From contig DASUGD010000190.1 in assembly GCA_036274195.1 (NCBI GenBank), positions 38,490 through 102,489 of the forward strand: DNA of 64,000 nt, written 5' to 3'. Positions 8,262-17,673 of this stretch are shown here, in pieces. A program made the translations under genes and the position numbers. This DNA is from JAJKIV01 sp036274195. GTDB taxonomy: Bacteria > Gemmatimonadota > Gemmatimonadetes > Gemmatimonadales > Gemmatimonadaceae. The notes beneath the pieces were generated by a model. The model was given only the letters and a program-made list of their open reading frames with translations, ran no database searches and was not told the origin of the DNA. Numbering within the stretch: the stretch's first letter is position 1; every line of letters begins with the position of its first letter.

Positions 8262-9547
8262 TCTCGCCCCCGGTATTCGCCGCGGTCCACGTCATTCCCG
8301 ACCCGCCGCTGGCGTGGTGGCCGTTCATCATCTCCACGGTCATCAAGATGATCGTGGTGTTCACGATCTACATGGTGGGCGTCGCAATGCTCACCCTGGC
8401 CGAACGCAAGATCTCGGCATGGATCCAGGGCCGCCTGGGTCCGAATCGCGTGGGCGGAAAGCTCGGCCTGCTGCAGCCCGCGGCCGACGGCGTGAAAAAC
8501 ATCATGAAGGAAGAAACGCTGCCGGCCCACGTGAACAAGCCCCTGTTCACGCTCGCGCCCATGCTCGCGTTCGTTCCCGCGCTCATGGCGGCGGCCGTCA
8601 TTCCGTTCGGCGCGACCTGGGACTCCCGGTGGGGACGCATCCCGATGATCGTCGCGGACCTGCCGATCGGCTTCCTGTTCATCCTGGCCATCACGTCGCT
8701 GGGCGTGTACGGCATCGTGCTCGCCGGCTGGTCGTCCAACAACAAGTACGCCCTGCTCGGCGGCCTCCGCTCGAGCGCGCAGATGGTGTCGTACGAGATC
8801 GCGATGGGCATGTCGCTCATTCCCGTCCTGCTGCTCGCCGGCAACGTCACGCTGAACGAGATCATCGACCAACAGGCGAGCATGCACCTCTGGAACGTGC
8901 TGACGCTGACGATCTCGTTCTTCATCTTCATGGTCGCCGCGTTCGCCGAGACGAACCGCTTGCCATTCGACCTCCCCGAAGCGGAATCGGAGCTCATCGC
9001 CGGGTATCACACCGAGTACAGCGCGATGAAGTTCTCGATGTTCCCCATCTCCGAGTACGCCAACATGGCGACGTCGAGCGCGCTCATGGCGACGCTGTTC
9101 TTCGGCGGGTGGGACATCCCGTTCACGACGCGGGACAACACGACTGGCGTCACGTTGCCCATGACGTTGCTGTCGATCCTCATCTTTGGCGTGAAGACGG
9201 GCTTCTTCCTCTTCGTCTTCATCTGGGTCCGATGGACGCTGCCGCGCTTCCGGTATGACCAGCTCATGTCGCTCGGCTGGAAGACGATGCTTCCACTGGC
9301 GCTGGCGTACATCGTGATCATCGCGTCGACGCTGCTCGTGCTCGATTACTTCGGTCTGCAGCGGGGATTCACCTACGGCCTCGCGATGCTCGCCGTGAAT
9401 GCGGTGTGCGTCGTCATCGTGTTCTTCATTCTCGACCGCGGGCGCATCATCAGCCCCGCATACGGCCGAGCGACGCCTCAGCAGATCGCCCGGCTGCGGG
9501 CCGTCACGGCGGCACGCTCTCACCTCAGCCCCCAGTCAGGAGACTGA
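8258..9547 (+). CDS. nuoH: NADH-quinone oxidoreductase subunit H (ND1)
   Basis: 429 residues from GTG 8258, overlapping the nuoG stop. This polytopic membrane subunit forms the quinone channel with NuoB and NuoD. The signatures are AERKISAWIQGRLGPNRVG early on, AETNRLPFDLPEAESELIAG in the middle, and WVRWTLPRFRYDQLM near the C-terminus. It is longer than the E. coli protein (325), mainly because of an extended periplasmic/helical segment and tail. Confidence 0.95.
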   Translation: MISPPVFAAVHVIPDPPLAWWPFIISTVIKMIVVFTIYMVGVAMLTLAERKISAWIQGRLGPNRVGGKLGLLQPAADGVKNIMKEETLPAHVNKPLFTLAPMLAFVPALMAAAVIPFGATWDSRWGRIPMIVADLPIGFLFILAITSLGVYGIVLAGWSSNNKYALLGGLRSSAQMVSYEIAMGMSLIPVLLLAGNVTLNEIIDQQASMHLWNVLTLTISFFIFMVAAFAETNRLPFDLPEAESELIAGYHTEYSAMKFSMFPISEYANMATSSALMATLFFGGWDIPFTTRDNTTGVTLPMTLLSILIFGVKTGFFLFVFIWVRWTLPRFRYDQLMSLGWKTMLPLALAYIVIIASTLLVLDYFGLQRGFTYGLAMLAVNAVCVVIVFFILDRGRIISPAYGRATPQQIARLRAVTAARSHLSPQSGD

Positions 9548-10041
9548 TGGCGATCAACGTGAAGGTGCTCGCACGCCCGGTGGAGGACGTCAGCTACGTG
9601 CGGGCGACGCTCAAGGGCATGGCTCGAACGCTCAAGCATCTGTTCGACCCGAAGGTGACCATTCAGTACCCGGAGCAGAAGTACGACATCTCGCGCCGAT
9701 GGCGCGGGACGCACCGCATGCTCACGACCGAAACCGGGAAAGCGAAATGCGTCGCCTGCGGGCTGTGCCCCACGGTCTGCCCGTCGAACTGCATCAAGCT
9801 GGTGCCGGGTGAGGACGAGCAGGGCAACCGCTACCCGTTGGTGTTCGAGATCGACGAGTTCCGCTGCATCTTCTGCGGCTACTGCCAGGAGGTGTGTCCG
9901 GAGGAAGCGATCCACGTCGGGCGGCACTACGAGAACTCCGAGTACAGTCGCGAGGGCTTCGTCTACGACCTCGAGCGGTTGACGGCCCAGACGCACCCCG
10001 TGAGTGAGATGTGGGACCCCGCCGATCCCAAGGGCGAATAG
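9547..10041 (+). CDS. nuoI: NADH-quinone oxidoreductase subunit I (two 4Fe-4S clusters)
   Basis: 164 residues from ATG 9547, which shares its A with the nuoH stop. It has two ferredoxin-type motifs, CVACGLCPTVCPSNC and CIFCGYCQEVCPEEA, holding clusters N6a and N6b on the route to N2. The start is set by the overlap; the frame stays open upstream inside nuoH. Confidence 0.96.
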   Translation: MAINVKVLARPVEDVSYVRATLKGMARTLKHLFDPKVTIQYPEQKYDISRRWRGTHRMLTTETGKAKCVACGLCPTVCPSNCIKLVPGEDEQGNRYPLVFEIDEFRCIFCGYCQEVCPEEAIHVGRHYENSEYSREGFVYDLERLTAQTHPVSEMWDPADPKGE

Positions 10042-10051
10042 CCGCGGACTC

Positions 10052-10594
10052 ATGCCGAACTTTTTCTACCAGTTCAACTTCTACCTGTTCGGGCTGATCG
10101 CGATCGCCTCGGCGATCGCGTTCGTGACCCGCAAGAGTCCCGTCGCGGCAGCGCTGTGGTTGGTCAACACGATGTTCTGCCTCGCGGCGCTCTACATCAT
10201 GCTCGAGGCCCAATTCATCGGGATCATCCAGGTGCTCGTCTACGCCGGCGCGATCATGGTGGTGTTCCTGTTCGTCGTCATGCTGCTGAACCTCGGGCAG
10301 CCAACGGAGATCGCCGACATACGAGGAAGGTGGGGCAAGCTCGCGGCGGCGTTCCTCGGCCTCGCGCTTCTGGCGCAGGTGGCGGCACTCGTCGGCAAGC
10401 GCATGCCCGAGCCGTTCATCCCGGGCACCGGCTACGACGCGCAGGCGGTTCGCGATCTCGGCGCCGTGGGTAGCGTCGCGCAGCCACTGTTCAACGAGTA
10501 TCTCCTGGCGTTCGAGCTGACGAGCATCCTCCTGCTCGTCGCCATCGTTGGCGCGGTGGTGATCGGGCGCAGGAGGCAAATCGATGCTCGCTGA
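10052..10594 (+). CDS. nuoJ: NADH-quinone oxidoreductase subunit J (ND6)
   Basis: 180 residues from ATG 10052; the open frame upstream only covers the end of nuoI. Five hydrophobic helices are predicted. The conserved QFIGIIQVLVYAGAIMVVFLF segment contains the pi-bulge helix linked to quinone-coupled proton pumping. It overlaps nuoK by 11 bases. Confidence 0.93.
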   Translation: MPNFFYQFNFYLFGLIAIASAIAFVTRKSPVAAALWLVNTMFCLAALYIMLEAQFIGIIQVLVYAGAIMVVFLFVVMLLNLGQPTEIADIRGRWGKLAAAFLGLALLAQVAALVGKRMPEPFIPGTGYDAQAVRDLGAVGSVAQPLFNEYLLAFELTSILLLVAIVGAVVIGRRRQIDAR

Positions 10595-10877
10595 GTCCCT
10601 CGCGCTGTCCGCGGTCCTGTTCTCGATCGGTGCGATCGGCGTGCTGACCCGTCGCAACGCGATCGTGATCTTCATGTGTGTGGAGCTCATGCTGAACGCG
10701 GTGAACCTGACCTTCGTCGCGCTGAGCAAGGTGTACGGGATGGCGGGGCAGGTGTTCGTGGTGTTCGTCATGACGGTCGCCGCCGCCGAGGCGGCGGTCG
10801 GGCTCGCGATCATCATCGCGATCTTCCGGCACAAGCAGACGGTCAATCTCGAGAACATCAACCTGCTGAAAGGCTAA
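10584..10877 (+). CDS. nuoK: NADH-quinone oxidoreductase subunit K (ND4L)
   Basis: 97 residues with three transmembrane helices. The two membrane-embedded glutamates used in proton transfer are present in MCVELMLNAVNL and AAAEAAVGLAII. Its stop overlaps the nuoL ATG, so translation is probably coupled. Confidence 0.95.
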   Translation: MLAESLALSAVLFSIGAIGVLTRRNAIVIFMCVELMLNAVNLTFVALSKVYGMAGQVFVVFVMTVAAAEAAVGLAIIIAIFRHKQTVNLENINLLKG

Positions 10878-13069
10878 TGCTGCTTCAGGAAGCGACTCGG
10901 CTCTCGCATCCGCTCAGCGGCAGCATCGCCGAGTGGGTGTGGCTCATCCCGCTCTTGCCGTTCATCGGCTTTCTCATCAATGGCTGGCTGTCGATCACGT
11001 CGGCCGCCCACGTGGGGCCGAAGGATCCGAGCGCCGCGGGGCACGATGCCGCGGGACACGCGGACGACCACGGCCACGACTCCGGTGGCGGCGCGCACGG
11101 CGACGATCATCACGCCGTCGTTCGGCACAGGTACGCCGGGATCGTGTCGGTCGTCGGACCCGCGGTGCTCCTGCTCTCGTTCGGCCTGGCCGTCGCGATT
11201 TTCATGGCGATGCTCGGCGTGAGCCGGGAAGCACCGTTCGTCCGCACGCTGTTCTCGTGGATACCGGCCGGCGATCTGCACGTCGACGCGGCGCTGCAGG
11301 TCGATCCGCTCTCGATGGTGATGACGCTCGTGGTGACCGGCGTCGGGACGCTGATCCATCTCTTCAGCGTCGGCTACATGCAGGACGACCCGGGGTACCC
11401 TCGCTACTTCGCCTACCTCAACCTGTTCGTCTCCTTCATGCTCGTGCTCGTGTTGGGCGCGAGCTACCCCGTGCTGTTCGTCGGGTGGGAAGGCGTCGGG
11501 CTCTGCTCGTATCTCCTCATCGGCTTCTGGTTCACCGACAAGGCCAACGCCGACGCGGGCAAGAAGGCGTTCATCGTGAACCGGATCGGCGACTTCGGGT
11601 TCCTGATCGCGATGTTCCTGATGTTCGCGAATTTCGGTGTGCTCGACTTCGTCGGCGTCTCCGCAGCGGCGCCCGGCGCGGGGTTCAACAGCGCGCTCGT
11701 CACGACGATCTGCCTCTTCCTGTTTCTCGGGTGCGCCGGTAAGAGCGCGCAGATTCCGCTGTACGTGTGGCTGCCTGACGCGATGGCCGGCCCGACTCCG
11801 GTGTCCGCGCTGATCCATGCGGCCACGATGGTGACCGCGGGCGTGTATCTCATTGCGCGCAGCGCGTTCCTGTTCTCGCTCGCGCCGGTCGCGCAGCTGA
11901 CCGTCGCGTTCGTGGGCGGCTTGACCGCGCTGTTCGCCGCGACGATCGGCCTCAAGCAGTGGGACATCAAGAAGGTGCTGGCGTACTCCACGGTCTCGCA
12001 GCTGGGCTACATGTTCGTCGGCGTCGGCGTCGGTGCGTACACCGCGGGCATTTTCCATCTCGTGACGCACGCCTTCTTCAAGGCGCTGCTGTTCCTCGGG
12101 TCGGGCTCGGTGATCTTCGCGATGCATCGCGCGTATCACGCGACGCACAATCACGACGACGCGCAGGACATGCGCAACATGGGCGGGCTGCGGCGCTACA
12201 TGCCGGTGACGTTCATCCTCATGTGGATCGCCACACTCGCGATCGCGGGGATTCCGGTGTTCGCCGGGTTCTTCTCGAAGGACGAAATCCTCGGCGCAGT
12301 GTTCGCTCGTACGCACGAGTCGACGCTGTCGGAGGTTTCCTGGTTAGGCATTCCGGGCGGCTCCCTGTTGTACCTGATCTACGCAATGGGCCTGGCCGCG
12401 GCACTCCTGACCGCGATCTACATGACGCGGATGATGCTGTACACCTTCCACGGGCCAAACCGGAGCGGCGAGAAGGAGCAGTCGCATCTCGCGGAAGCGC
12501 CGTGGATCATGACAGGCCCACTCGTCGTGTTGGGCGTGCTCAGTCTTTTCGGGGGCTGGCTCAACCTGCCGGCATTGCTGCCCCTTGGCCCGGTCGGAGC
12601 GCTGGAGCACTGGCTCGAGCCGGTGGTTGGATCGGCGACGAATGCAGTGACGCGCGGGCCGCACGAGCCGGCGCACAGCACCGAGCTGGCGCTCATTGGC
12701 GCCGCCGTTGCGATCGCCGCCCTCGGCATCATCATCGCGCTGGTTCGCCTCAAGCCCGATCGCCTCGTGCCCAAGGCGCAGGCGCCGGAAGAGCAGGGCT
12801 TCGAGCGCGTGCTTCTGCACAAGTACTATGTCGACGAGCTGTACGACCGGGTCATCGTGCGCCCGACGGTCTGGATCTCGAGAAACGTTCTGGCAACCGG
12901 CGTGGATGAGGGCATCATCGACAAGCTGCTCGTCACGTGGGTCGGGGCGGGAATTCCACGCCTGTTCGGATGGTTCGGCTCGCGCCTCCAGTCGGGGCAG
13001 GTCGGTACGTACGCCTGGGTGCTTCTGATCGGCGTCATCGCGGTACTCGGCGCCTTCACCTTCCGCTGA
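10877..13069 (+). CDS. nuoL: NADH-quinone oxidoreductase subunit L (ND5, antiporter-like)
   Basis: 730 residues from ATG 10877. It is the distal proton-pumping subunit with the long lateral helix. The core motifs are GWEGVGLCSYLLIGFW, the channel-forming LPDAMAGPTPVSALIHAATMV and VSQLGYMFVGVG. Between the first two helices (residues 45-85) there is a loop with eight or nine histidines and many Asp/Gly, unusual for the family and similar in character to the NuoE N-terminus. About 620 residues is typical, so the protein is somewhat long. Confidence 0.95.
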   Translation: MLLQEATRLSHPLSGSIAEWVWLIPLLPFIGFLINGWLSITSAAHVGPKDPSAAGHDAAGHADDHGHDSGGGAHGDDHHAVVRHRYAGIVSVVGPAVLLLSFGLAVAIFMAMLGVSREAPFVRTLFSWIPAGDLHVDAALQVDPLSMVMTLVVTGVGTLIHLFSVGYMQDDPGYPRYFAYLNLFVSFMLVLVLGASYPVLFVGWEGVGLCSYLLIGFWFTDKANADAGKKAFIVNRIGDFGFLIAMFLMFANFGVLDFVGVSAAAPGAGFNSALVTTICLFLFLGCAGKSAQIPLYVWLPDAMAGPTPVSALIHAATMVTAGVYLIARSAFLFSLAPVAQLTVAFVGGLTALFAATIGLKQWDIKKVLAYSTVSQLGYMFVGVGVGAYTAGIFHLVTHAFFKALLFLGSGSVIFAMHRAYHATHNHDDAQDMRNMGGLRRYMPVTFILMWIATLAIAGIPVFAGFFSKDEILGAVFARTHESTLSEVSWLGIPGGSLLYLIYAMGLAAALLTAIYMTRMMLYTFHGPNRSGEKEQSHLAEAPWIMTGPLVVLGVLSLFGGWLNLPALLPLGPVGALEHWLEPVVGSATNAVTRGPHEPAHSTELALIGAAVAIAALGIIIALVRLKPDRLVPKAQAPEEQGFERVLLHKYYVDELYDRVIVRPTVWISRNVLATGVDEGIIDKLLVTWVGAGIPRLFGWFGSRLQSGQVGTYAWVLLIGVIAVLGAFTFR

Positions 13070-13074
13070 TTCCT

Positions 13075-14712
13075 GTGCTCGCCTTTCTGACCTCGATCGG
13101 ATACGAGTCGTGGGTGCTGCCTACGCTGCTGGCGCTTCCAGTGGCCGCCGCGCTCGTAATCGTCCTGCATGGCAGCGCCAGCAAGGGTGAGGGAACCGGC
13201 GGCCTCGATGACGCCGCTGCCATGTTCCCGCGCCGCATCACGCTCTTCACGTTCCTCCTCGAGTTCGTCGTCTCGATCGGACTGTGGTGGGTGGTGGCGC
13301 CTGGCGAAACCGGATTCCGCGCCGTCGTGGACCTCCCCTGGATTCGGACATGGGGAATTCGCTTCGCGCTCGGCGTGGATGGCATCTCGGCGATGCTCGT
13401 TCTGCTCACGACGTTCATCATGCCGCTCGTCGTGTTAGGCGGCTGGACGAGCGTGCGCACGAAGCTCCACGCCTATCACGCGCTCATGCTGATCCTCACG
13501 AGCGGCATGCTCGGCGTGTTCATGGCGCGCGATCTCTTCCTCTTCTACGTGATGTGGGAGGTCATGCTGGTGCCGATGTATTTCATCATCGGCATCTGGG
13601 GGGGCGCGCGGCGGCTCTACGCGGCGCTCAAGTTCTTCATCTTCACGATGGTCGGGTCGCTGCTCATGCTCGTCGCCATCCTGTATCTCGGGATCAAGGC
13701 GGGCGATCCGGCGACCGGCATTCCGAACTTCGCGTTCGATCAGATCTTCGCCGCCGCCGCTCAGACGCCGCAGGGCGGCATCAACCTCTCGTGGTTCGGG
13801 ATCTTCCTCCCGGGCAGCACCCTCCTGTTCCTCGCGTTCTTCAGCGCCTTCGCGGTGAAGGTGCCGATGTTCCCGTTCCACACGTGGCTGCCTGACGCGC
13901 ACGTCGAGGCTCCGACGGCGGGCTCCGTGATCCTCGCCAGCATCATGCTGAAGCTCGGAACGTACGGGTTCATCCGGCTGGCCATTCCGCTCTTCCCGAC
14001 AGCGGCGATGAGCCCGGGAATGCGGACCGGCATCATCATCCTCGCCGTGATCGGCGTGATCTACGGGTCACTCGTGGCGATGGTGCAGCCGGACTTCAAG
14101 AAGCTGGTCGCGTACTCGTCGGTGGCGCACCTGGGCATGGTGATGCTCGGGCTCTTCGCGCTCACGCGCGAAAGCGTGCAGGGGGCCATGATGGTGATGA
14201 TCGGTCACGGCCTGTCCACGGGCGCGCTGTTCCTCCTCATCGGGATGATCTACGAGCGAAAGCACTCGCGTGAGATCGCGGCGTATGGCGGCATCGCCAA
14301 GGTCGTGCCCGTGTTCGCGACGCTGCTCACGATCGTGGCGCTCTCCAGCATCGGCCTGCCCGGGACCAACGGGTTCGTGTCCGAGTTCCTCGTGATGGTC
14401 GGGTCGTTCAAGACCTACCCGTACATGACCACCATATCGGCGTTAGGCGTTATTCTGGCCGCGGCGTATCTCCTCTGGGCGCTTCAGCGGATCATCTACA
14501 ACCCGCTCGACAAGCGCGACAACGAGCATCTGACCGACCTGAACTGGCGCGAGATCGGTCTCCTCGTGCCGGTACTGTTCGCGATCCTCTGGTTGGGCCT
14601 CTATCCGAAACCCGTGCTCGCTCGCATGGAAGGCGCAACGACCTCCTTCGTCCGGAGGGTCGAAGCCGGGGCAAGTCAGCGGGCGGCGAGCCTGCCTCGC
14701 GGAGCCCGCTGA
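13075..14712 (+). CDS. nuoM: NADH-quinone oxidoreductase subunit M (ND4, antiporter-like)
   Basis: 545 residues from GTG 13075, the first start codon in frame after the nuoL stop. It is a 14-helix proton-pumping subunit. The motifs are MWEVMLVPMYFIIGIWGG with the key Glu of helix 5, FHTWLPDAHVEAPTAGSV and AHLGMVMLGLFAL. Its stop overlaps the nuoN ATG. Confidence 0.94.
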   Translation: MLAFLTSIGYESWVLPTLLALPVAAALVIVLHGSASKGEGTGGLDDAAAMFPRRITLFTFLLEFVVSIGLWWVVAPGETGFRAVVDLPWIRTWGIRFALGVDGISAMLVLLTTFIMPLVVLGGWTSVRTKLHAYHALMLILTSGMLGVFMARDLFLFYVMWEVMLVPMYFIIGIWGGARRLYAALKFFIFTMVGSLLMLVAILYLGIKAGDPATGIPNFAFDQIFAAAAQTPQGGINLSWFGIFLPGSTLLFLAFFSAFAVKVPMFPFHTWLPDAHVEAPTAGSVILASIMLKLGTYGFIRLAIPLFPTAAMSPGMRTGIIILAVIGVIYGSLVAMVQPDFKKLVAYSSVAHLGMVMLGLFALTRESVQGAMMVMIGHGLSTGALFLLIGMIYERKHSREIAAYGGIAKVVPVFATLLTIVALSSIGLPGTNGFVSEFLVMVGSFKTYPYMTTISALGVILAAAYLLWALQRIIYNPLDKRDNEHLTDLNWREIGLLVPVLFAILWLGLYPKPVLARMEGATTSFVRRVEAGASQRAASLPRGAR

Positions 14713-16259
14713 TGCCGATCGACGTGACCCTGCCAGGCGGGCTGACACTCGCGCTCGCACCCGACCTCATCCTCATGGCCGGCGCGATGCTGCTGATGCT
14801 GTGGTCCGCCTGGCGGCCGGACAGCGCGAGCCATCAGCGTTCGGTGGGAATCGGCGCCCTCGTCGTGACGGTGATCACGACAGCAGCCGTCATCTGGTTT
14901 GCCGCGACCGGTGCGAAGGCAAAGCCAGGGATCGTCGCGGTCGACAGCTTTCGGTGGGCCGCCGACCTGATCTTCCTCCTGGCAACCTTCATCGCAATCG
15001 CCGTCTCGATCGACTACAACACGCGAGAGGGGATCGACGCGCCGGAGACTCACGTGCTCGTGTTGTTCGCCACGAGCGGGATGATGATCCTCGCTGCCGC
15101 GCGGGACCTCATGATCATCTTCCTCGGCATCGAGCTCATGTCGATCGCCGTGTATGTGCTCGCGGGGCTCAACCGCCGCAGCGCACGCTCCGCCGAGGCG
15201 GCGATCAAGTACTTCTTGTTGGGCGCGTTTTCGACGGCGTTTCTGCTGTACGGCATCGCGCTGGTCTACGGCGCGACCGGGTCGACGAACCTCGCGGCGA
15301 TCGGTGAGACGGTCGCCAAGTACCGACTCGGCGACAGCCCAATGCTGCTCGCCGGCATCGCGCTCATCCTCGTTGGGTTCGGCTTCAAGGTCGCCGCGGC
15401 CCCGTTCCACATGTGGGCGCCCGACGTCTACGAGGGCGCGCCCACGCCCATCACGGGCTACATGGCTGCGGCGGTGAAGGCGGCGGCATTCGCCGCGTTC
15501 CTCCGCGTGTGGCTCGAGGGCTTCAACGGCGCGTACCTCCGGTGGCACGTGGCGGTCTGGTGGCTGGCGGCGCTCACGATGGTCCTTGGCAACGTCGTCG
15601 CGCTCGCTCAGCAGAATCTCAAACGGCTCCTGGCCTACTCGAGCATCGCGCACTCCGGCTTCGTGCTGGTCGCGATCGTGGTGGGCACGCCAGCCGGCTC
15701 GTCGGCGTTCATCTTTTACCTGTTCGCGTACACGCTCGCGACGATGGGCGCGTTCGCCGTGGTCGTGGCCCTCGGCCAGCCAGGAGAGGGGGACCTGACG
15801 ATCGACAGCTACTCCGGGCTCTGGAATGACCGGCCGTGGATGGCTCTCGCGATGACCGTGTTCATGCTGGCGCTGCTCGGCTTCCCGATTGTCGGCGGTA
15901 TCGGCTTCCTTGCGAAGTGGTACGTGCTTCAGGCCGCGCTCCAGGCACCGGCACCACAGTTCCGACTCGCGGTCCTGCTCGTCATCACCACGGCGATCTC
16001 GGCGGGCTACTACCTCCAGGTGGTGCGCGTCATGTACATGAAGCCTCGGCCGGCGAACGCGCCAACGCCGCTGCCGACGGGGGGCCTAACGCGGATCGTC
16101 ATCGGCGCCGCGGCCATTCTCATTGTCGCGCTCGGGCTGTTCCCGGATTCCATGGCCGTCTTCGCGCAGCGCAGCGTCGCGCAGCCCACCCCCACCGCGC
16201 CGGCGGCCTCGGGACCGATCGCGGTCATGTCACCCGGGTCCGCCGTCGCGGGCCGCTAG
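14712..16259 (+). CDS. nuoN: NADH-quinone oxidoreductase subunit N (ND2, antiporter-like)
   Basis: 515 residues, the third antiporter-like subunit and the last gene of the operon. The motifs are FLGIELMSIAVYVLAGL (helix 5 Glu), FHMWAPDVYEGAPTPITGY and LAYSSIAHSGFVLV. The last 35 residues are Pro/Ala-rich and non-conserved. Confidence 0.94.
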   Translation: MPIDVTLPGGLTLALAPDLILMAGAMLLMLWSAWRPDSASHQRSVGIGALVVTVITTAAVIWFAATGAKAKPGIVAVDSFRWAADLIFLLATFIAIAVSIDYNTREGIDAPETHVLVLFATSGMMILAAARDLMIIFLGIELMSIAVYVLAGLNRRSARSAEAAIKYFLLGAFSTAFLLYGIALVYGATGSTNLAAIGETVAKYRLGDSPMLLAGIALILVGFGFKVAAAPFHMWAPDVYEGAPTPITGYMAAAVKAAAFAAFLRVWLEGFNGAYLRWHVAVWWLAALTMVLGNVVALAQQNLKRLLAYSSIAHSGFVLVAIVVGTPAGSSAFIFYLFAYTLATMGAFAVVVALGQPGEGDLTIDSYSGLWNDRPWMALAMTVFMLALLGFPIVGGIGFLAKWYVLQAALQAPAPQFRLAVLLVITTAISAGYYLQVVRVMYMKPRPANAPTPLPTGGLTRIVIGAAAILIVALGLFPDSMAVFAQRSVAQPTPTAPAASGPIAVMSPGSAVAGR

Positions 16260-16265
16260 CGTCAC

Positions 16266-16285
16266 GGGTCCGCGCACGCGGGCCC
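16266..16285 (+). terminator. Weak candidate terminator after the nuo operon
   Basis: GGGTCCGCG-CA-CGCGGGCCC forms a 9-bp stem with one G-T pair. A partly T-rich stretch (TTCGTGCATTT) follows, but there is no clean T-run. It sits between the nuoN stop and the phosphohexomutase start. Confidence 0.35.
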
Positions 16286-16304
16286 TTCGTGCATTTCCGA
16301 TCGC

Positions 16305-17672
16305 ATGTCGATAGCTGCGGCGATCTTTCGCCAAAATGACATCCGCGGCGTCGTCGGGGATGATCTGACGATCGAAGCCGCCGGTGCCATCGGTGGCGCG
16401 TTCGCCCTCTACCTGGCACGCCACGGCGTCACGCAGCCCGTGGCGGTTGGGCGCGACAACCGGCCGAACGGAATGGCGCTGCGCGATGCCCTCGTCGCTG
16501 GGCTGACCGCGTCGGGCGTCGACGTGGTCGACATCGGCGTCGTGCCGACGCCGCTGCTGTACTGGAGTCTCTCGCACCTCGACGTGGGCGCTGGCATCCA
16601 GATCACCGGCTCGCACAATCCGCCGGCGTACAACGGATTCAAGATCTGCGTCGGCAAGGAGACTCTCCACGGCGAGGGCATTCAGGAACTGCACCGACTC
16701 GCCACGAGTGGCGTATTCACGAGCGGCGCCGGTACCGTTAGGCACGAGACGGTGATCGACCGCTACATCGACGACATCGTGCGAAGGATCGGGCCGCTGG
16801 CTCACCCCCCGCGCGTCGTCATCGACTGCGGGAATGGTGCGGGCGCCCTCGTCGCGCCCTCGCTGTTCCGGAAGCTCCTGCCTGACGCGAAGTGCCTCTA
16901 CTGCGAGAGCGACGGCACGTTTCCGAACCACCATCCCGACCCGACGGTCATCGAGAACCTCCAGCCGTTGATCGCCGAGGTGACCCGCGGTGCCTACGAC
17001 TTCGGGGTGGCGTTCGATGGCGACGCCGATCGCATTGGCGTCGTCGACTCGACCGGCCAGGTCATCTGGGGTGACTACCTGCTGATTCTGTACGCGCGAG
17101 ACGTGCTCGCGCGGACCGGGAAGGGACAACCGATCATCTTCGATGTGAAGTGCTCGCAGGCGCTTCCGGACGCCGTGGCTCGCGCGGGAGGGCGGCCCGT
17201 GATGTGGAAGACCGGGCACTCGCTCATCAAGGGGAAGATGAAAGAGCTCGGTGCCCCGGTCGCCGGAGAGATGTCGGGCCACATGTTCTTCACCGAGTCG
17301 TTCTACGGCCACGACGACGCGGTGTACGCGGCGGCCAGGCTCATGCGAATCGTGTCGGAGGCGGGACAACCGATCGAAGCGCTTCTCGCGGATGTTCCCC
17401 GGTTCGTCTCGACGCCGGAAATCCGAATCGACTGTCCGGACGACCGAAAATTCGCAATCGTGGACGAAGCGGTGAAACACTTCTCGCGCGACCACGAGGT
17501 CGTCGGCGTCGATGGCGCACGCGTCTTGTTCGGTGAAGGGTGGGGCCTCATCCGGGCGTCGAACACGCAGCCAGTGCTGGTCGCTCGGTTCGAGGCGAAA
17601 ACGGCGGAGCAGCTGACCCGGATTCGAACCGTGATGGAGAACTGGCTTCGCTCACAGGGCATCACACCCTGA
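16305..17672 (+). CDS. Phosphomannomutase/phosphoglucomutase (AlgC-type)
   Basis: 455 residues, the normal size. It interconverts hexose 6- and 1-phosphates for nucleotide-sugar synthesis, supplying LPS and polyprenyl-phosphate mannose. All four loops are present: phosphoserine loop TGSHNPP with Ser103, metal-binding DGDADR at 238-243, sugar-binding GEMSGH, and the phosphate-binding RASNTQP near the C-terminus. GEMSGH is the form found in dual-specificity enzymes. It lies 45 bases after nuoN. Confidence 0.92.
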   Translation: MSIAAAIFRQNDIRGVVGDDLTIEAAGAIGGAFALYLARHGVTQPVAVGRDNRPNGMALRDALVAGLTASGVDVVDIGVVPTPLLYWSLSHLDVGAGIQITGSHNPPAYNGFKICVGKETLHGEGIQELHRLATSGVFTSGAGTVRHETVIDRYIDDIVRRIGPLAHPPRVVIDCGNGAGALVAPSLFRKLLPDAKCLYCESDGTFPNHHPDPTVIENLQPLIAEVTRGAYDFGVAFDGDADRIGVVDSTGQVIWGDYLLILYARDVLARTGKGQPIIFDVKCSQALPDAVARAGGRPVMWKTGHSLIKGKMKELGAPVAGEMSGHMFFTESFYGHDDAVYAAARLMRIVSEAGQPIEALLADVPRFVSTPEIRIDCPDDRKFAIVDEAVKHFSRDHEVVGVDGARVLFGEGWGLIRASNTQPVLVARFEAKTAEQLTRIRTVMENWLRSQGITP

Positions 17673-17673
17673 C

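Noticed and set aside
8192..9523. 443-codon minus-strand open frame opposite nuoH
   Set aside because: His/Arg/Asp-rich antisense of a membrane protein gene, no start or domain support.
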